Assembly: GCF_003583405.1 (NCBI RefSeq)
Contig: NZ_QXEC01000030.1
Location: 1-64,000 of the forward strand
Reading direction: 5' to 3'
Origin: Micromonospora radicis
GTDB taxonomy: Bacteria > Actinomycetota > Actinomycetes > Mycobacteriales > Micromonosporaceae
DNA length: 64,000 bases
Part shown: positions 8,905 to 18,038 of the stretch, one piece after another
Numbering within the stretch: position 1 is the first letter of the stretch
Layout: each line of letters begins with the position of its first letter
The notes under the pieces: model-generated
Told to the model about the DNA's origin: nothing
Databases searched by the model: none
The model's input: only the letters and a program-made list of their open reading frames with translations
Position numbers and translations under genes: made by a program

Positions 8905-9125
8905 GACCCTACTCGTGGGCCGAGCATACGAGGGTGAGTGGCTTGACTCGCCACTGCCGCCGACCTAGTACACCGGGCGAAAGTCCGGTCCGTCGGCGCT
9001 AGTCACCGGCTCCCAACCAAAGGCGACCAAAGTAATATCATTCCGGGCGCCGAAATCTCTCAACAGCTTGGAGATCGGGCCCTCTGGAAGACAATCCGCA
9101 ACTCTCGCGAACACCGTGGCCGGAG

Positions 9126-9480
9126 ATGCTCCTAGTTAGCGCGGTGTGCGCGGGCGGGGGAATACTCCTGTGCAGCCTTGGGTATCGCACCTACACGGTG
9201 GTGACGCCGATCGGCGCGACCGCCTGGCTGGGGATGGCAGTCCGATCCGCACGCGACACCGAAACGGCAGGTAATGACGTGGAAAAAGACGGCCGCAACA
9301 CCATGCGGGGGCGGAAAGTGGCGACCCTCGTCATCTCCACACTGATCGCTGTCGGTGCCACCCTGATGCTCGTCAACGCCAACGGCAACATCACCGCGTA
9401 CATCGTCGGTGGAGCAATTCCTCGCCCTGACGCTCTACGTCATCGCCAGCGTCATGGTGAATTGGAAGAAGGCCTTCTGA
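9126..9480 (+). pseudogene. small membrane protein, probably frameshifted
   Basis: The frame from 9126 encodes hydrophobic segments (residues about 1-40 and VATLVISTLIAVGATLMLV near residue 65-83). At about 9409-9412 the hydrophobic pattern jumps to the +1 frame, which reads VEQFLALTLYVIASVMVNWKKAF and stops at 9480, a typical last membrane helix with a basic tail. The original frame instead becomes charged and ends at 9494. The simplest reading is a one-base indel in a two- to four-helix membrane protein. No family is recognised. An internal GTG at 9279 could start a shorter form. Confidence 0.4.
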
Positions 9481-9537
9481 AGCTGAAACGCTGAGAGACG
9501 CCGATCTCACGTAAGCAGCACACAGGGAGGCGTCTGA

Positions 9538-10170
9538 CCCGGCATATCGCCGGACGGCGCGTTCCGAGATGTCTTCGCAGGCCAACTGGCTCCTCGATGG
9601 AAGGGCGTGTTCGTCCATCTGGTCGAGAAAGCTCCGATCGACCTCGCGGCGGCCGTCGCGCTCATCGATGCCGCTGTCCAGAATGCGGATCTAGAAATCG
9701 ACTACGAATCCTCGGACCGGGTGGCAGAGTTCCTCGCGGAGCATTACGCCGAGATGCGAGCGTTTGCCGGCATCGCGGACGCCTCGACGGCGGCTGATGT
9801 GGTCGCTCTGGTTTCTCGTTTCGGCACCCAGATCAGCGACCTCACAGTGCTGGGGGACGCGCAGCGTGAGGCGGTGGTGGCGGCCTGCCTGTACCCGGTC
9901 ACGAGGGCGAACCTGTTCGCGGCGCTCGGTGCCGGCACCCCGCTGGCTCTCGACGTGGTAAGGGCAACCAACGTGACCGTCTACCGCCACGTCCTCGACA
10001 ACCTGGACAGCTACCTCCACGATCGCGAGGAGGACGACGTGACCGTCGATGCTTCGGAGGAGTTCGTCGCGGTGCTGAATGACGTCGCCGGTGCCGCCGC
10101 CGGCCAAGGCCTGAACGGGTCGATGCGGAAGTACCTCGACCCCGGCATGTCCGCGGGCGCCTTCCGGTAG
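9538..10170 (+). pseudogene. C-terminal fragment of a YobI-like P-loop NTPase
   Basis: The frame has no plausible start of its own. The coding pattern runs upstream of the first GTG (9607) back to an in-frame stop at 9535. The product resembles the C-terminal region of YobI-type STAND NTPases, with APRWKGVFVHLVE, TRANLFAALGAGTPLALDVV, and VTVYRHVLDNLDSYLHDRE. The P-loop, which would lie about 600 residues upstream, is absent. The 3' end is abruptly joined at about 10150 to unrelated sequence. This is a truncated gene in a decayed accessory region. Confidence 0.5.
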
Positions 10171-10424
10171 AGCAGCTGCTTGACGATCTCCTTCTGAATG
10201 AGGTTCGTCAGTGGCGGGAGCGTGCCGTCCTCCTGGATGCGCGCCCGCGTCGTATCGTCGATGCCCAGGCTCGACAACGACACTGTCACGCCGGGATCTG
10301 TGGGAGCCGGAGGGTGAAACTCCCTCCGGCTACCCGACCCTGGGCTACTACCGGCTGCATCCGCACTGGATGACCGTCTATGCCCCAGACATCGCAAAGC
10401 TCACCGTAACGTCCCGGCCCTGAT
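10171..10424. other. intergenic scrap with unassigned fragments
   Basis: There is no intact gene here. On the plus strand about 10288-10423 encodes an uninterrupted end of some protein (GYPTLGYYRLHPHWMTVYAP, then IAKLTVTSRP and stop) with no start. On the minus strand 10160-10300 gives a fragment reading SLGIDDTTRARIQEDGTLPP. Neither could be assigned to a family. Both support this stretch being a patchwork of truncated genes. Confidence 0.35.
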
Positions 10425-11106
10425 CCACAGCACGGGCCAACCGACACGCGTCCAAGACCCGCTTCATCGGAGGTCTCGTGACCGCCTGGGCCCGCCTCGC
10501 ACCGTGGGTACACGGCTCCTTCTCCCACCTGTTCGACAGCCCCTCCACCACCCGCCTCGACGGACACCTGGTCGTGTGGTCACTGCGGCAACTGCCCGAC
10601 GAACTACGCACCGTCGGTACCCTCCTGGCACTCGACGCGATCTGGCGTCAGGTCGACGCCCCCACCATGACCACCACCCGCCGACTCGTGGTCGTCGACG
10701 AGGCATGGCTGCTGATGCGCGACGGCGAAGGCGCCCGCTTCCTGTTCCGGATGTCCAAGGCCGCCCGCAAACGCCACGCCGGACTGACCGTCATCACCAG
10801 GACGTCAACGACGTCCTCGGCACCGACCTCGGCCACGCCGTCGTCGCCAACGCCGCCACCCAGGTGCTCCTCAAACAGGCCCCACAAGCCATCGACGCCG
10901 TCGGCGACGCGTTCGGCCTCACCGCCGGCGAACGACGACTCCTGCTCGCCGCCCGAGTCGGCACCGGCCTGCTCATCTGCGGTACCAACCGGACGAGCTT
11001 CGAGGCGATCGCCTCCGACACCGAACACCACCTCGCCACCACTGACCCGGAGTTCGTCGCAACTTTGCCGGATTTTGGCGGGAACTTCGTGGTCGACGAC
11101 CTGTGA
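10425..11106 (+). pseudogene. frameshifted VirB4/TraC-like conjugation ATPase, C-terminal part
   Basis: The two frames 10478-10797 and 10798-11106 read as one protein if one C is restored at about 10797 (the sequence gives VITR where VITQ/VATQD is expected). The joined product has VHGSFSHLFDSPSTTRLDGH, VWSLRQLPDELRTVGTLLALD, the Walker B LVVVDEAWLLM, RMSKAARKRHAGLTV, then DVNDVLGTDLGHAVVANAAT and a C-terminal IASDTEHHLATTDPEF. This is the C-terminal half of VirB4/TraC-type ATPases found in actinobacterial integrative conjugative elements. The N-terminal half and Walker A are missing. Confidence 0.7.
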
Positions 11107-11203
11107 CGAGCTTAGCGAAACGATGATGTTGGGTAACTGCGGGCTGACTGACGCTAGTGGGAATCAGGATGCTGGATGCACCCGATCACCCGCGCAGCCG
11201 CAT

Positions 11204-11941
11204 TCAGATGCTGCCTGCTGCGGCGTAGAGCACGTACCACAGCGCCGCACTCAGGGCACCGCATGAGACGGCCGCGGTTAGCAGCATCGGCCATGCGCGC
11301 CAAAGACGGTGCGCCGTGGCGAGCCAGACCAGGACGACAATCGGAAGCACGATCTTGACGACCTGGCCGGCCAGAACGCCTCGAAGGAATTGCGCTTGGT
11401 CCGGGTCGGTCACGGCCAGCAGCCGCCAGGGTGGTGCCAGCACCAGGGCCTGCCAACCGTCGCCGGAGAGCAGCCCGCAGAGCCCTCCCGCCGCCAACGC
11501 CGAAGTTGAGGGTTTACCGACCCGCACGACGTAACCGAGCATCCCGAGCATCGGGCCCGCGACGACGGCCGCAGCCAGCCACGCAGCCGTCATGATGGCA
11601 ACCGAACGCAGCCCCAGTAGGTCGGCCGACGTGCCGTCCTCGAGGTGGCCTCCGCTCCACCGGCGACTGACCATCAATACGAGCAGGTAGTAGAGCAGCG
11701 TGGCCAGCATCAACAGCATGGTGGCGTCAACTGCCGCTCGTCTCGCCGTGGCGGCTGAACGGCCGACGAGGACAGCAGCCAGCCCCCAAGCGAAGCCGCT
11801 GCTGGTTAGAGCGATCAGGAGCTGCCCAACAATGCCTGCGACGGAGTCGGCCGCGAATGCGAGCAGGCCGAGCGTGACTGCGGCAGTTGCGACCATCGCC
11901 GTGCGGCTAGGACGATCTGCCGCGGCAACAGAGTTGGCCAC
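11204..11941 (-). CDS. multi-pass membrane protein, DUF6518-like
   Basis: A 245-aa protein with about seven hydrophobic helices and short polar loops (for example MLLMLATLLYYLLVLMV near the middle and WPMLLTAAVSCGALSAALWY at the C-terminus). The GTG at 11941 was chosen because AGGAGG lies 5 nt upstream; the longer in-frame form from 12058 adds a polar Arg-rich leader with no ribosome-binding site. It resembles small membrane proteins annotated as DUF6518, though this is a weak match by eye. It is divergent to the GH62 gene and separated by 538 nt. The function is unknown. Confidence 0.6.
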   Translation of the reverse strand: MANSVAAADRPSRTAMVATAAVTLGLLAFAADSVAGIVGQLLIALTSSGFAWGLAAVLVGRSAATARRAAVDATMLLMLATLLYYLLVLMVSRRWSGGHLEDGTSADLLGLRSVAIMTAAWLAAAVVAGPMLGMLGYVVRVGKPSTSALAAGGLCGLLSGDGWQALVLAPPWRLLAVTDPDQAQFLRGVLAGQVVKIVLPIVVLVWLATAHRLWRAWPMLLTAAVSCGALSAALWYVLYAAAGSI

Positions 11942-12276
11942 GCCCGCCTCCTGTAGAAGGGGCGCTGACCATACCAAGGTGCCATCAGCTCGACAGGAAG
12001 CAGACAGGAAGCGGTAGTGCAGGGTGCGGCGTCGGGGCTCCGGCCGCAACCCAGGCAATGAGTCGTCATCGATGTTAGCGTGATCATCTGATCGAACCGG
12101 GCCGATCCTGGTGGTGGCCCCGACGGGCGGGTGGGGTGCCGCCCGCCAGTGGCTGGCGGGGGCTCGTCGAGTGGCGGGTGCGGGGCGGCGGGGCGGTCGC
12201 CTGGAGGCCGGCTAGGCCGTCGGCGCCGTGGTCGGCCGGCTGCCATCGCTGGAATATTACGACTTGACGAACGGCG

Positions 12277-12290
12277 TGTTATCGCTCACA
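12277..12290. promoter_or_regulatory. LacI-type operator, imperfect
   Basis: TGTTATCGCTCACA differs from the perfect palindrome at 12384-12397 at two positions. It follows a TTGACG -35-like hexamer at 12264-12269, so a bound repressor would cover the promoter. It lies within the 538-nt gap 11942-12479, which holds no gene and has G-rich sequence at 12100-12200. A further half site TGTTAGCG occurs at 12073. Confidence 0.5.
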
Positions 12291-12383
12291 GTCGATGGGC
12301 AAGGGCGGCGACGCCTGTGGCTTACCGGGCAAGCCTGTTCGTCGGATCTTGGGTCGGACGTGCGCCAGGGCGGGTGCACCGGA

Positions 12384-12397
12384 TGTTAGCGCTAACA
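12384..12397. promoter_or_regulatory. LacI-type operator, perfect palindrome
   Basis: TGTTAGCGCTAACA is a perfect 14-nt palindrome with the central CG and GC-rich core typical of LacI-family sugar repressors in actinobacteria. It lies 83 nt upstream of the GH62 start and so probably controls the arabinofuranosidase. No LacI-family gene is present in the window. Confidence 0.65.
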
Positions 12398-12479
12398 ACT
12401 TTGGCGCCTGTCACCTCGACATGCGTCCGAAGCGCCTGCCCTCGGGCAGGGCGTTGGTCTCGGTAAACGAAGGAGGATC

Positions 12480-13997
12480 ATGTCTGCCTTGGGTAGGTCT
12501 GGATCGCTCACGCCCCGGCGGCGTGGGCTGTTGCTGCGGGCCGCCGCCGCCGGCGTGTCAGCGGTACTCGGCGGTGTCGTGGCGGTGGCCGCGGTGTCCA
12601 CCCCCGCCGTCGCCGCGACGGTCGACACGAACGCGTGGTACGTGCTGGTCAACCGCAACAGCGGCAAGGCCCTGGACGTGTACAACCTGGCCACGAACGA
12701 CGGTGCCCGGATCACCCAGTGGGCCCGGAACAACGGCAACCAGCAGCAGTGGCAGTTCGTGGACTCGGGCGGTGGCTACTACCGGCTCAAGTCGCGGCAC
12801 TCCGGCAAGGTGCTGGACGTCTACAACTGGTCCACCGCCAACAGCGCCAGCATCGTGCAGTGGACCGACCACAACGGTTCCAACCAGCAGTTCCGGCTGG
12901 CCGACTCCGACGGCGGACACGTTCGGCTGATCAACCGGAACAGCAACAAGGTGCTCGAGGTGCAGGCCGCCTCGACCGCCGACGGGGGCAACATCGTGCA
13001 GTACGACGACTTCAACGGCAGCCACCAGCAGTGGCAGCTGGTGCGGGTGGACGGCGGGACCAACCCCACCACGCCGCCGCCGTCCGGCAACTGCAACCTG
13101 CCGTCGACGTACCGGTGGTCGTCGTCGGGTGCGTTGGCGCAGCCGAGGGCCGGGTGGGTGTCGCTGAAGGACTTCACGCACGCGCCGTACAACGGTCAGC
13201 ACCTGGTCTACGCGACCACGCACGACACGGGTACGTCGTGGGGCTCGATGAACTTCGGTCTGTTCTCCAACTGGAACCAGATGGGTTCGGCCAGCCAGAA
13301 CCAGATGCCGTTCTCCGCCGTCGCGCCGTCGCTGTTCTACTTCGCGCCGCGCAACATCTGGGTGCTCGCGTACCAGTGGGGTGGGCCCGCCTTCTCCTAC
13401 CGGACCTCGACCGACCCCGCCAACGTGAACAGCTGGTCGGCGCACCAGACGCTCTTCACCGGCAGCATCTCCAACTCCGGCACCGGCCCGATCGACCAGG
13501 CGCTCATCGGTGACGACCAGAACATGTACCTGTTCTTCGCCGGTGACAACGGCCGGATCTACCGGGCCAGCATGCCGATCGGCAACTTCCCGGGCAGCTT
13601 CGGCTCGAACTACACGACCATCATGACCGACACGACGAACAACCTGTTCGAAGGCGTTCAGGTCTACAAGCTCCAGGGCCAGCAGCGGTACCTGATGCTC
13701 GTCGAGGCGATCGGCTCGCAGGGCCGCTACTTCCGGTCGTTCACCGCCACCAGCCTGGGCGGTACGTGGACGCCGCAGGCCGCCACCGAGAGCAACCCCT
13801 TCGCCGGCAAGGCCAACAGCAACGCCACCTGGACCAACGACATCAGCCATGGCGAACTGATCCGCACCAACGCCGATCAGACCATGACCGTCGACCCGTG
13901 CAACCTGCAGCTGCTCTACCAGGGCCGGTCGCCGAACTCCGGTGGCGACTACGGTCTGCTGCCGTACCGTCCGGGTCTGCTGACCCTGCAACGGTGA
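12480..13997 (+). CDS. secreted alpha-L-arabinofuranosidase GH62 with CBM13/ricin-B domain
   Basis: A 505-aa extracellular enzyme that removes arabinose side chains from arabinoxylan. Residues 1-47 form a signal peptide with a twin-arginine-like start (RRRGLLLRAAAAG) and a cleavage site after AVAA. Residues about 50-195 form a three-repeat ricin-B/CBM13 lectin (repeated SGKALDVYN/NKVLEVQ and QQWQF/QQFRL motifs). A Thr-Pro linker follows, then the GH62 five-bladed propeller. The expected catalytic residues are Asp about 231 in LKDFTHAPY, Asp about 339 in GPIDQAL and Glu about 391 in NLFEGVQ. An AAGGAGG ribosome-binding site precedes the ATG. LacI-type operators upstream indicate sugar control. 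Confidence 0.93.
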   Translation: MSALGRSGSLTPRRRGLLLRAAAAGVSAVLGGVVAVAAVSTPAVAATVDTNAWYVLVNRNSGKALDVYNLATNDGARITQWARNNGNQQQWQFVDSGGGYYRLKSRHSGKVLDVYNWSTANSASIVQWTDHNGSNQQFRLADSDGGHVRLINRNSNKVLEVQAASTADGGNIVQYDDFNGSHQQWQLVRVDGGTNPTTPPPSGNCNLPSTYRWSSSGALAQPRAGWVSLKDFTHAPYNGQHLVYATTHDTGTSWGSMNFGLFSNWNQMGSASQNQMPFSAVAPSLFYFAPRNIWVLAYQWGGPAFSYRTSTDPANVNSWSAHQTLFTGSISNSGTGPIDQALIGDDQNMYLFFAGDNGRIYRASMPIGNFPGSFGSNYTTIMTDTTNNLFEGVQVYKLQGQQRYLMLVEAIGSQGRYFRSFTATSLGGTWTPQAATESNPFAGKANSNATWTNDISHGELIRTNADQTMTVDPCNLQLLYQGRSPNSGGDYGLLPYRPGLLTLQR

Positions 13998-14033
13998 CGA
14001 ACTGACAAAGGTCCGGCGCGGATAGTGCCGGCG

Positions 14034-14067
14034 CGGGCGGGCTCGGTAGCAAGGCCGAGCCCGCCCG
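14034..14067. terminator. bidirectional stem-loop terminator
   Basis: A 13-nt stem (14034-14046 with 14055-14067) and an 8-nt loop lie between the convergent GH62 gene and the beta-helix gene. The stem is GC-rich with no T tract, as is usual in actinobacteria. Confidence 0.65.
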
Positions 14068-14113
14068 AGTCGTACCCGGCGAACTTCCCGTGGCCCGGCC
14101 GGCGGCGCCTGGT

Positions 14114-15193
14114 TCAGCCCGGTGCGGTGCCCGGCCGTACGCAGCAGGCGACGCCCGCCCCGGTGGGCGTCGTCGCCGTCTCGCGCAGGTCGACGCGGAT
14201 GTTGTCGAGGAGTACCCCGGACGCCTGCTCGACGACGACGGGGGAGCGCGAACGCAGCGGGTCGCCGGAGCCGGTGGGTGGCAGTGGTACCAGGGTGCAG
14301 TCGGCCACCACGACGTCCCGGTACGCGAGCACCCGGATGGAGTGGTCGATCTCGCTGCGGCCCCAACCCGCGATCCGGATGGCGTACAGCGGGCCGGTCC
14401 AGCAGACGTGGGCGCCCGACACCCGGATCCGCTCCCCGATCGGGTTGTCGGCCGTGGTGTGGAAACGGTCGGTGTTGTCGCCGGGCAGCAACCGGAACCC
14501 GATCTCGACCCGCGACAGGCGGGCCCGGTCCACCGTGACGTCGTGTACCGAGCTGAGGTAGAAGCCCTCGAAGGCGTCGGTGACGCGCAGGTCGGTGATC
14601 TCGATGTGGTGGGGGTGGTACGACGGCCCGACGATCGAGTCGACACCGCTGCCGACCGCACCCCAGTGCACCGCGATCCCGGTGCAACCGCCCACGATCG
14701 ACACGTCGGAGATGGTGATGTCACGGACCGCGCCGACCAGGGCGATGCAGTTGGCGGCCCGGGTGTCCGGGCGGTCGACCTGGATCCGCCGGATCCGGAC
14801 GCCCTCGATCCACTCCGCCTCGGCGGGGTAGAGGTACCGCCCCACGGTGATGGCGGTGCCGAGGTCGCCGCCGTGCTCACCGGGCGCGGACGGTGGTGGC
14901 CGCAAGCCGATGTCCTGGATCGTCACCCGGCCGCCGAGCACGTGGACGATCGGCTCGTGGTCCGGCGCGGGTGAGGTCAGCCAGGTCGTCACCGGCCCGT
15001 CCGGACGCGCCGCGCCGGCCAGCGTCCAACCGGCTCCGACGACCAGCCCACGGTCGAGCGGGAAGGTGCCGGCGGGCAGCCGGATCGTACCGCCGGCGCC
15101 GGTGCTGAGCAGCCGTTCGATCGCCTGCCGGTTGGCCTTCGCATCCTCGGTCAGCACGAGGTCGAAGCCGGGCTCGGGCAACGGGATCACCAC
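14114..15193 (-). CDS. right-handed parallel beta-helix protein (pectate-lyase/GH28-like fold)
   Basis: A 359-aa protein with short repeated beta-strand turns (VTIQDIGLR, VRIRRIQV, ITISDVSIVGGCTG, IEITDLRVTDAFEG, VTVDRARLS), typical of a right-handed beta-helix. The N-terminal part (NRQAIERLLSTGAGGTIRLPAGTF) is the cap seen in pectate-lyase-superfamily proteins. No signal peptide is visible. It starts with GTG at 15193 and overlaps the previous gene by 7 nt, so it is co-expressed with the two upstream genes. It probably binds or processes a polysaccharide. The catalytic residues are not evident. Confidence 0.7.
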   Translation of the reverse strand: MVIPLPEPGFDLVLTEDAKANRQAIERLLSTGAGGTIRLPAGTFPLDRGLVVGAGWTLAGAARPDGPVTTWLTSPAPDHEPIVHVLGGRVTIQDIGLRPPPSAPGEHGGDLGTAITVGRYLYPAEAEWIEGVRIRRIQVDRPDTRAANCIALVGAVRDITISDVSIVGGCTGIAVHWGAVGSGVDSIVGPSYHPHHIEITDLRVTDAFEGFYLSSVHDVTVDRARLSRVEIGFRLLPGDNTDRFHTTADNPIGERIRVSGAHVCWTGPLYAIRIAGWGRSEIDHSIRVLAYRDVVVADCTLVPLPPTGSGDPLRSRSPVVVEQASGVLLDNIRVDLRETATTPTGAGVACCVRPGTAPG

Positions 15194-16266
15194 GCCACCT
15201 CGACGACCTGGCAGACGAGTTCGGCCAGCCGACGCCGTACCGCGGGGGCCGCCGGTTCGGCCAACCCGATCAGCACCGGCCCGGGAGCCGTCCGCTCGAC
15301 CGACACGTCCAGTACGTCGTCCGTCTGCGCGGTCGCCCGTACCGGGCAGGCGGTGCCGTCGACCAGGTTCGCGGCGTGCACGACCAGCCGGTCGGGGTGG
15401 GGTGGCCGGGTGAACGGCGACGCCTCGAACAGTGCGTAGCCGGCCCCGCGCCGGGCCACCCGGACGGCCTTCAACACGGTCTGGCCCCGCTGGCGCCGGA
15501 GCCAGTCTCCGGTGGGGTGGCGAAACGCGGCCGGTGGCGTCGACGCGGTCGCGATCCGCAGCCGGCAGCGTACGGTCGGGGCGGGCACGTTGACCACCAC
15601 GAACCGGGTCCGGGGCCGGCCCTCGGTGCGGCCCCGCGCCCCGACCAGTCCACCCGCGCTGGCCAGGCCGGCGAGCTGGGCGGCCGGGCCGGTCACGGTC
15701 GTGGCCGCGGTCTCGTCGGCGTCCGCGCGCGCGGTGACCTCGACCTCGTTGATCCGTACGCCGATCGGCGCCAGCGGGCTGAACGCCGGTTCCGCCCAGC
15801 GGGGCACCGCCGGGTCGGCCAGCTCGATGATCAGCAACTCGTCGGGGCCCATCTCGTCCGGTCCGAGGTCGAACTCGACCCAGGCGTGTGCCTCCACCAT
15901 CCGGAGCCGGCCACGCTGCCGGTTGATCAGGACCGCGGCCCGGGCGGTGCCCTGGGCCCGGACCATGACCAGGCGCGGCAGCTCACGCTCGCCCCGGCCC
16001 GGTGTGGCGGCCCTAGACCAGGACGCCTGCGCGGCACTGTCGACGTGCAGGTCGACCCGGACCCGGACGGGACGGCCGTCGGTACGTACCTTCAGCATCA
16101 CCGCGCCGGACGCGGCCTGGATCCGACCGAGGATGCCGGTGCCCCGGGTCATCCGGTCCGCGACCAGGACGTCCGGGTCGCCGCCCCGGCTGAAGACGGC
16201 AGGAAGGCCGCGCGGTGTGGGCGGTTCGTCGAACTCGGTGGCGAACCGGGCGCCGGTCGCCGTCAC
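15187..16266 (-). CDS. hypothetical protein in surface-glycan-like operon
   Basis: The product is 359 aa and rich in beta-strand-like alternation (VRVRVDLHVDSAAQ, AHAWVEFDLGP, LLIIELADP, TRFVVVNVPAP), with no signal peptide or membrane segment. The GTG at 16266 overlaps the stop of the upstream glycosyltransferase-like gene in a GTGA arrangement. The open frame continues further upstream but there is only antisense to that gene. It could be a carbohydrate-binding or accessory protein, judged only by context. No family is recognised. Confidence 0.65.
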   Translation of the reverse strand: MTATGARFATEFDEPPTPRGLPAVFSRGGDPDVLVADRMTRGTGILGRIQAASGAVMLKVRTDGRPVRVRVDLHVDSAAQASWSRAATPGRGERELPRLVMVRAQGTARAAVLINRQRGRLRMVEAHAWVEFDLGPDEMGPDELLIIELADPAVPRWAEPAFSPLAPIGVRINEVEVTARADADETAATTVTGPAAQLAGLASAGGLVGARGRTEGRPRTRFVVVNVPAPTVRCRLRIATASTPPAAFRHPTGDWLRRQRGQTVLKAVRVARRGAGYALFEASPFTRPPHPDRLVVHAANLVDGTACPVRATAQTDDVLDVSVERTAPGPVLIGLAEPAAPAVRRRLAELVCQVVEVAW

Positions 16267-17918
16267 CGGACACCGCCCGGCACCCGCAGATCCGTGCGGG
16301 TCAGCACCGGCTCGTGGTGGGTCCACATCCGCTCGACCGCCTCGAACAGCGGATCGGCGTCGCTCTCGATGTGCCGGAACGCGACCTGTACCGACTTGAG
16401 CAGGTAGTCGGCGGGCCAGACCTCCCACTGCGGCACCTGCGGGGTGAACAGGTCGGTGGCGCTGCGGTAGAACCACAACCACAACCGGGCGCGCTCGATC
16501 TGCTCCGGCGAGATCAGCTCCTCGCCGCGTCGCAGGGCGCCGATCGCCGCGTCGAGGCCCTTCCAGTAGTCGTCCGGGTCGTTCAGCACCGTGGACAGGC
16601 CGCACTCGCTCCACTCGGACCACCCCGCCTGCAACACCGGGATGCCGTACGCCGGCAGCTCGTTGCTGACGCTGCCGCGCACGGTGACGCCGAGGTCGAC
16701 CAGGCTCCACAGCCCGTTCTTGCTGAGTTCCGTGCTGGGCTGGAACACCATGTGCCGACTCCGCCGGTACCGGTCCGCCACCGAGTCGAAGAAGCCGGTG
16801 CTGTCGTAGCGGAACTGGCTGGGGTGGTCCTGGAACAGCCACTGCACCTCGGTGGCCGTACCGGCGAACCGGGCGGTCTCCTCGAACCAGTCGGCCAGCG
16901 TGGGAAACGCCTGGTGGTTCGTTCCCGGCGCGTCCGACACGGCATGGTTGAAGACCGCCACGACTGGCCGCGCCGGGTCGAACCCCAGCCGCGCCGCGAA
17001 GTGGGTACGCAGTCGGGCCCGCTCCGCGCTGCTGTTGATGTCGACGGAGGCGCTCGCGCCGCCCCGCCACCAGCTCGGCCGGCCCAGGTTCACCTTCGAC
17101 CGCCAGGCCACCAGCTCCGCGTTGCGGCGCAGCTCGGCGCGCCGGGACCAGACCCGCTCCTCGAAGAAGGCGCCGAGCTGGTGGCTGAGTTCGCCACGGA
17201 AGGTGTGCCGCCCGGTGTCCGTCTCGGGGAACAGGGCGTACGCCTTGAGACACCCGGTCTGCTGGGTGTGCACCACCGGCACCGCGGCGCGGCGGGCGGA
17301 GTCCACCGCCAGGCCCCAGTGGTCGTAGTCGACGTGGCTGGTCACCAGCGCCACCACGTCCCCGGTACCCAGCAGCGCGTCGTAGTACGTCGAGATGGCC
17401 CGGGCGAGCGCCTCCCGCCGCCCGTAACGCGGATCGGCGGTGGGATCCTGCGGTGGCCGGGGCCGCTTGGTCACCCGGCAGTAGGTGGCGCTGACGAACT
17501 CCGCCAGGGTCTCCTCGCTGGCCGGCGTCCCGGGTGGCAGCGTCCGCCCGAACAGCCGCACCGGCACCGAGCCGGGCGTCGCGGACCTGGCCGGCCCGTC
17601 GACGAGCCGGTAGAGGTCGATGACCTGGCTCGCGCCGTACGCTTCGGCGACCCGCTCGACGAGCCGTACGTCGAACTCGGTCCACAGCGCCTCGTGCCAC
17701 ATCTCCTCGACGCCGGTCACCACGACGAGCTGGGCGGGCACGATCCGGCGGATCGCGTTGGCCACCGCCAGGTTGCGCATGGCCACCCTGATGTCCTGGT
17801 GGAACACCTCGACCACCAGGTAGCGCTGGGACGACACGGACCCCAGGTTCTTGCGCCAGTAGACAGCCGCGGAGTCGAGGAAGCCCTCGAACTCCTTCTT
17901 CTCAGCCCTGAGCCACAC
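16263..17918 (-). CDS. probable capsule/surface-polysaccharide glycosyltransferase-like protein
   Basis: A 551-aa cytoplasmic-looking protein. The C-terminal half resembles GT-B-type glycosyltransferases of surface-polysaccharide synthesis (KpsS/CDP-glycerol type). It has WLFQDHPSQFRYDS, then STELSKNGLWSLVDLGVTVRGSVSNELPAYGIP (about residues 395-430), the classic place for nucleotide-sugar binding with a conserved Gly-Ser and Glu, followed by VLQAGWSEWSECGLS. It starts at GTG 17918. It is the first of three overlapping genes with the unknown protein and the beta-helix protein. The family assignment is by pattern only. Confidence 0.55.
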   Translation of the reverse strand: MWLRAEKKEFEGFLDSAAVYWRKNLGSVSSQRYLVVEVFHQDIRVAMRNLAVANAIRRIVPAQLVVVTGVEEMWHEALWTEFDVRLVERVAEAYGASQVIDLYRLVDGPARSATPGSVPVRLFGRTLPPGTPASEETLAEFVSATYCRVTKRPRPPQDPTADPRYGRREALARAISTYYDALLGTGDVVALVTSHVDYDHWGLAVDSARRAAVPVVHTQQTGCLKAYALFPETDTGRHTFRGELSHQLGAFFEERVWSRRAELRRNAELVAWRSKVNLGRPSWWRGGASASVDINSSAERARLRTHFAARLGFDPARPVVAVFNHAVSDAPGTNHQAFPTLADWFEETARFAGTATEVQWLFQDHPSQFRYDSTGFFDSVADRYRRSRHMVFQPSTELSKNGLWSLVDLGVTVRGSVSNELPAYGIPVLQAGWSEWSECGLSTVLNDPDDYWKGLDAAIGALRRGEELISPEQIERARLWLWFYRSATDLFTPQVPQWEVWPADYLLKSVQVAFRHIESDADPLFEAVERMWTHHEPVLTRTDLRVPGGVR

Positions 17919-18038
17919 CCGAAACCGTCCTTATCCTGTACGGCAGCCAGCGTCGGGACTGTACGGCCGGGTTCCGCACGGCGGCCGAACAGCCGGTAGC
18001 CGCCCGGTGAACACGTTCCGTGACGCCCGTTCGCCGCC

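Noticed and set aside
8905..9125. Possible tRNA or attachment site flanking the element scar
   Set aside because: No cloverleaf or CCA-like 3' end could be recognised in the gaps between 8905 and 11200, and no matching direct repeats were found by eye.
12558..14687. A 709-residue minus-strand frame across the GH62 and beta-helix genes
   Set aside because: It spans two genes with clear families and has shadow-type composition.
16267..17700. Upstream extension of the 15187-16266 gene to an 837-residue frame
   Set aside because: The added part overlaps the glycosyltransferase-like gene in another phase and reads as Arg/Gly-rich shadow sequence.
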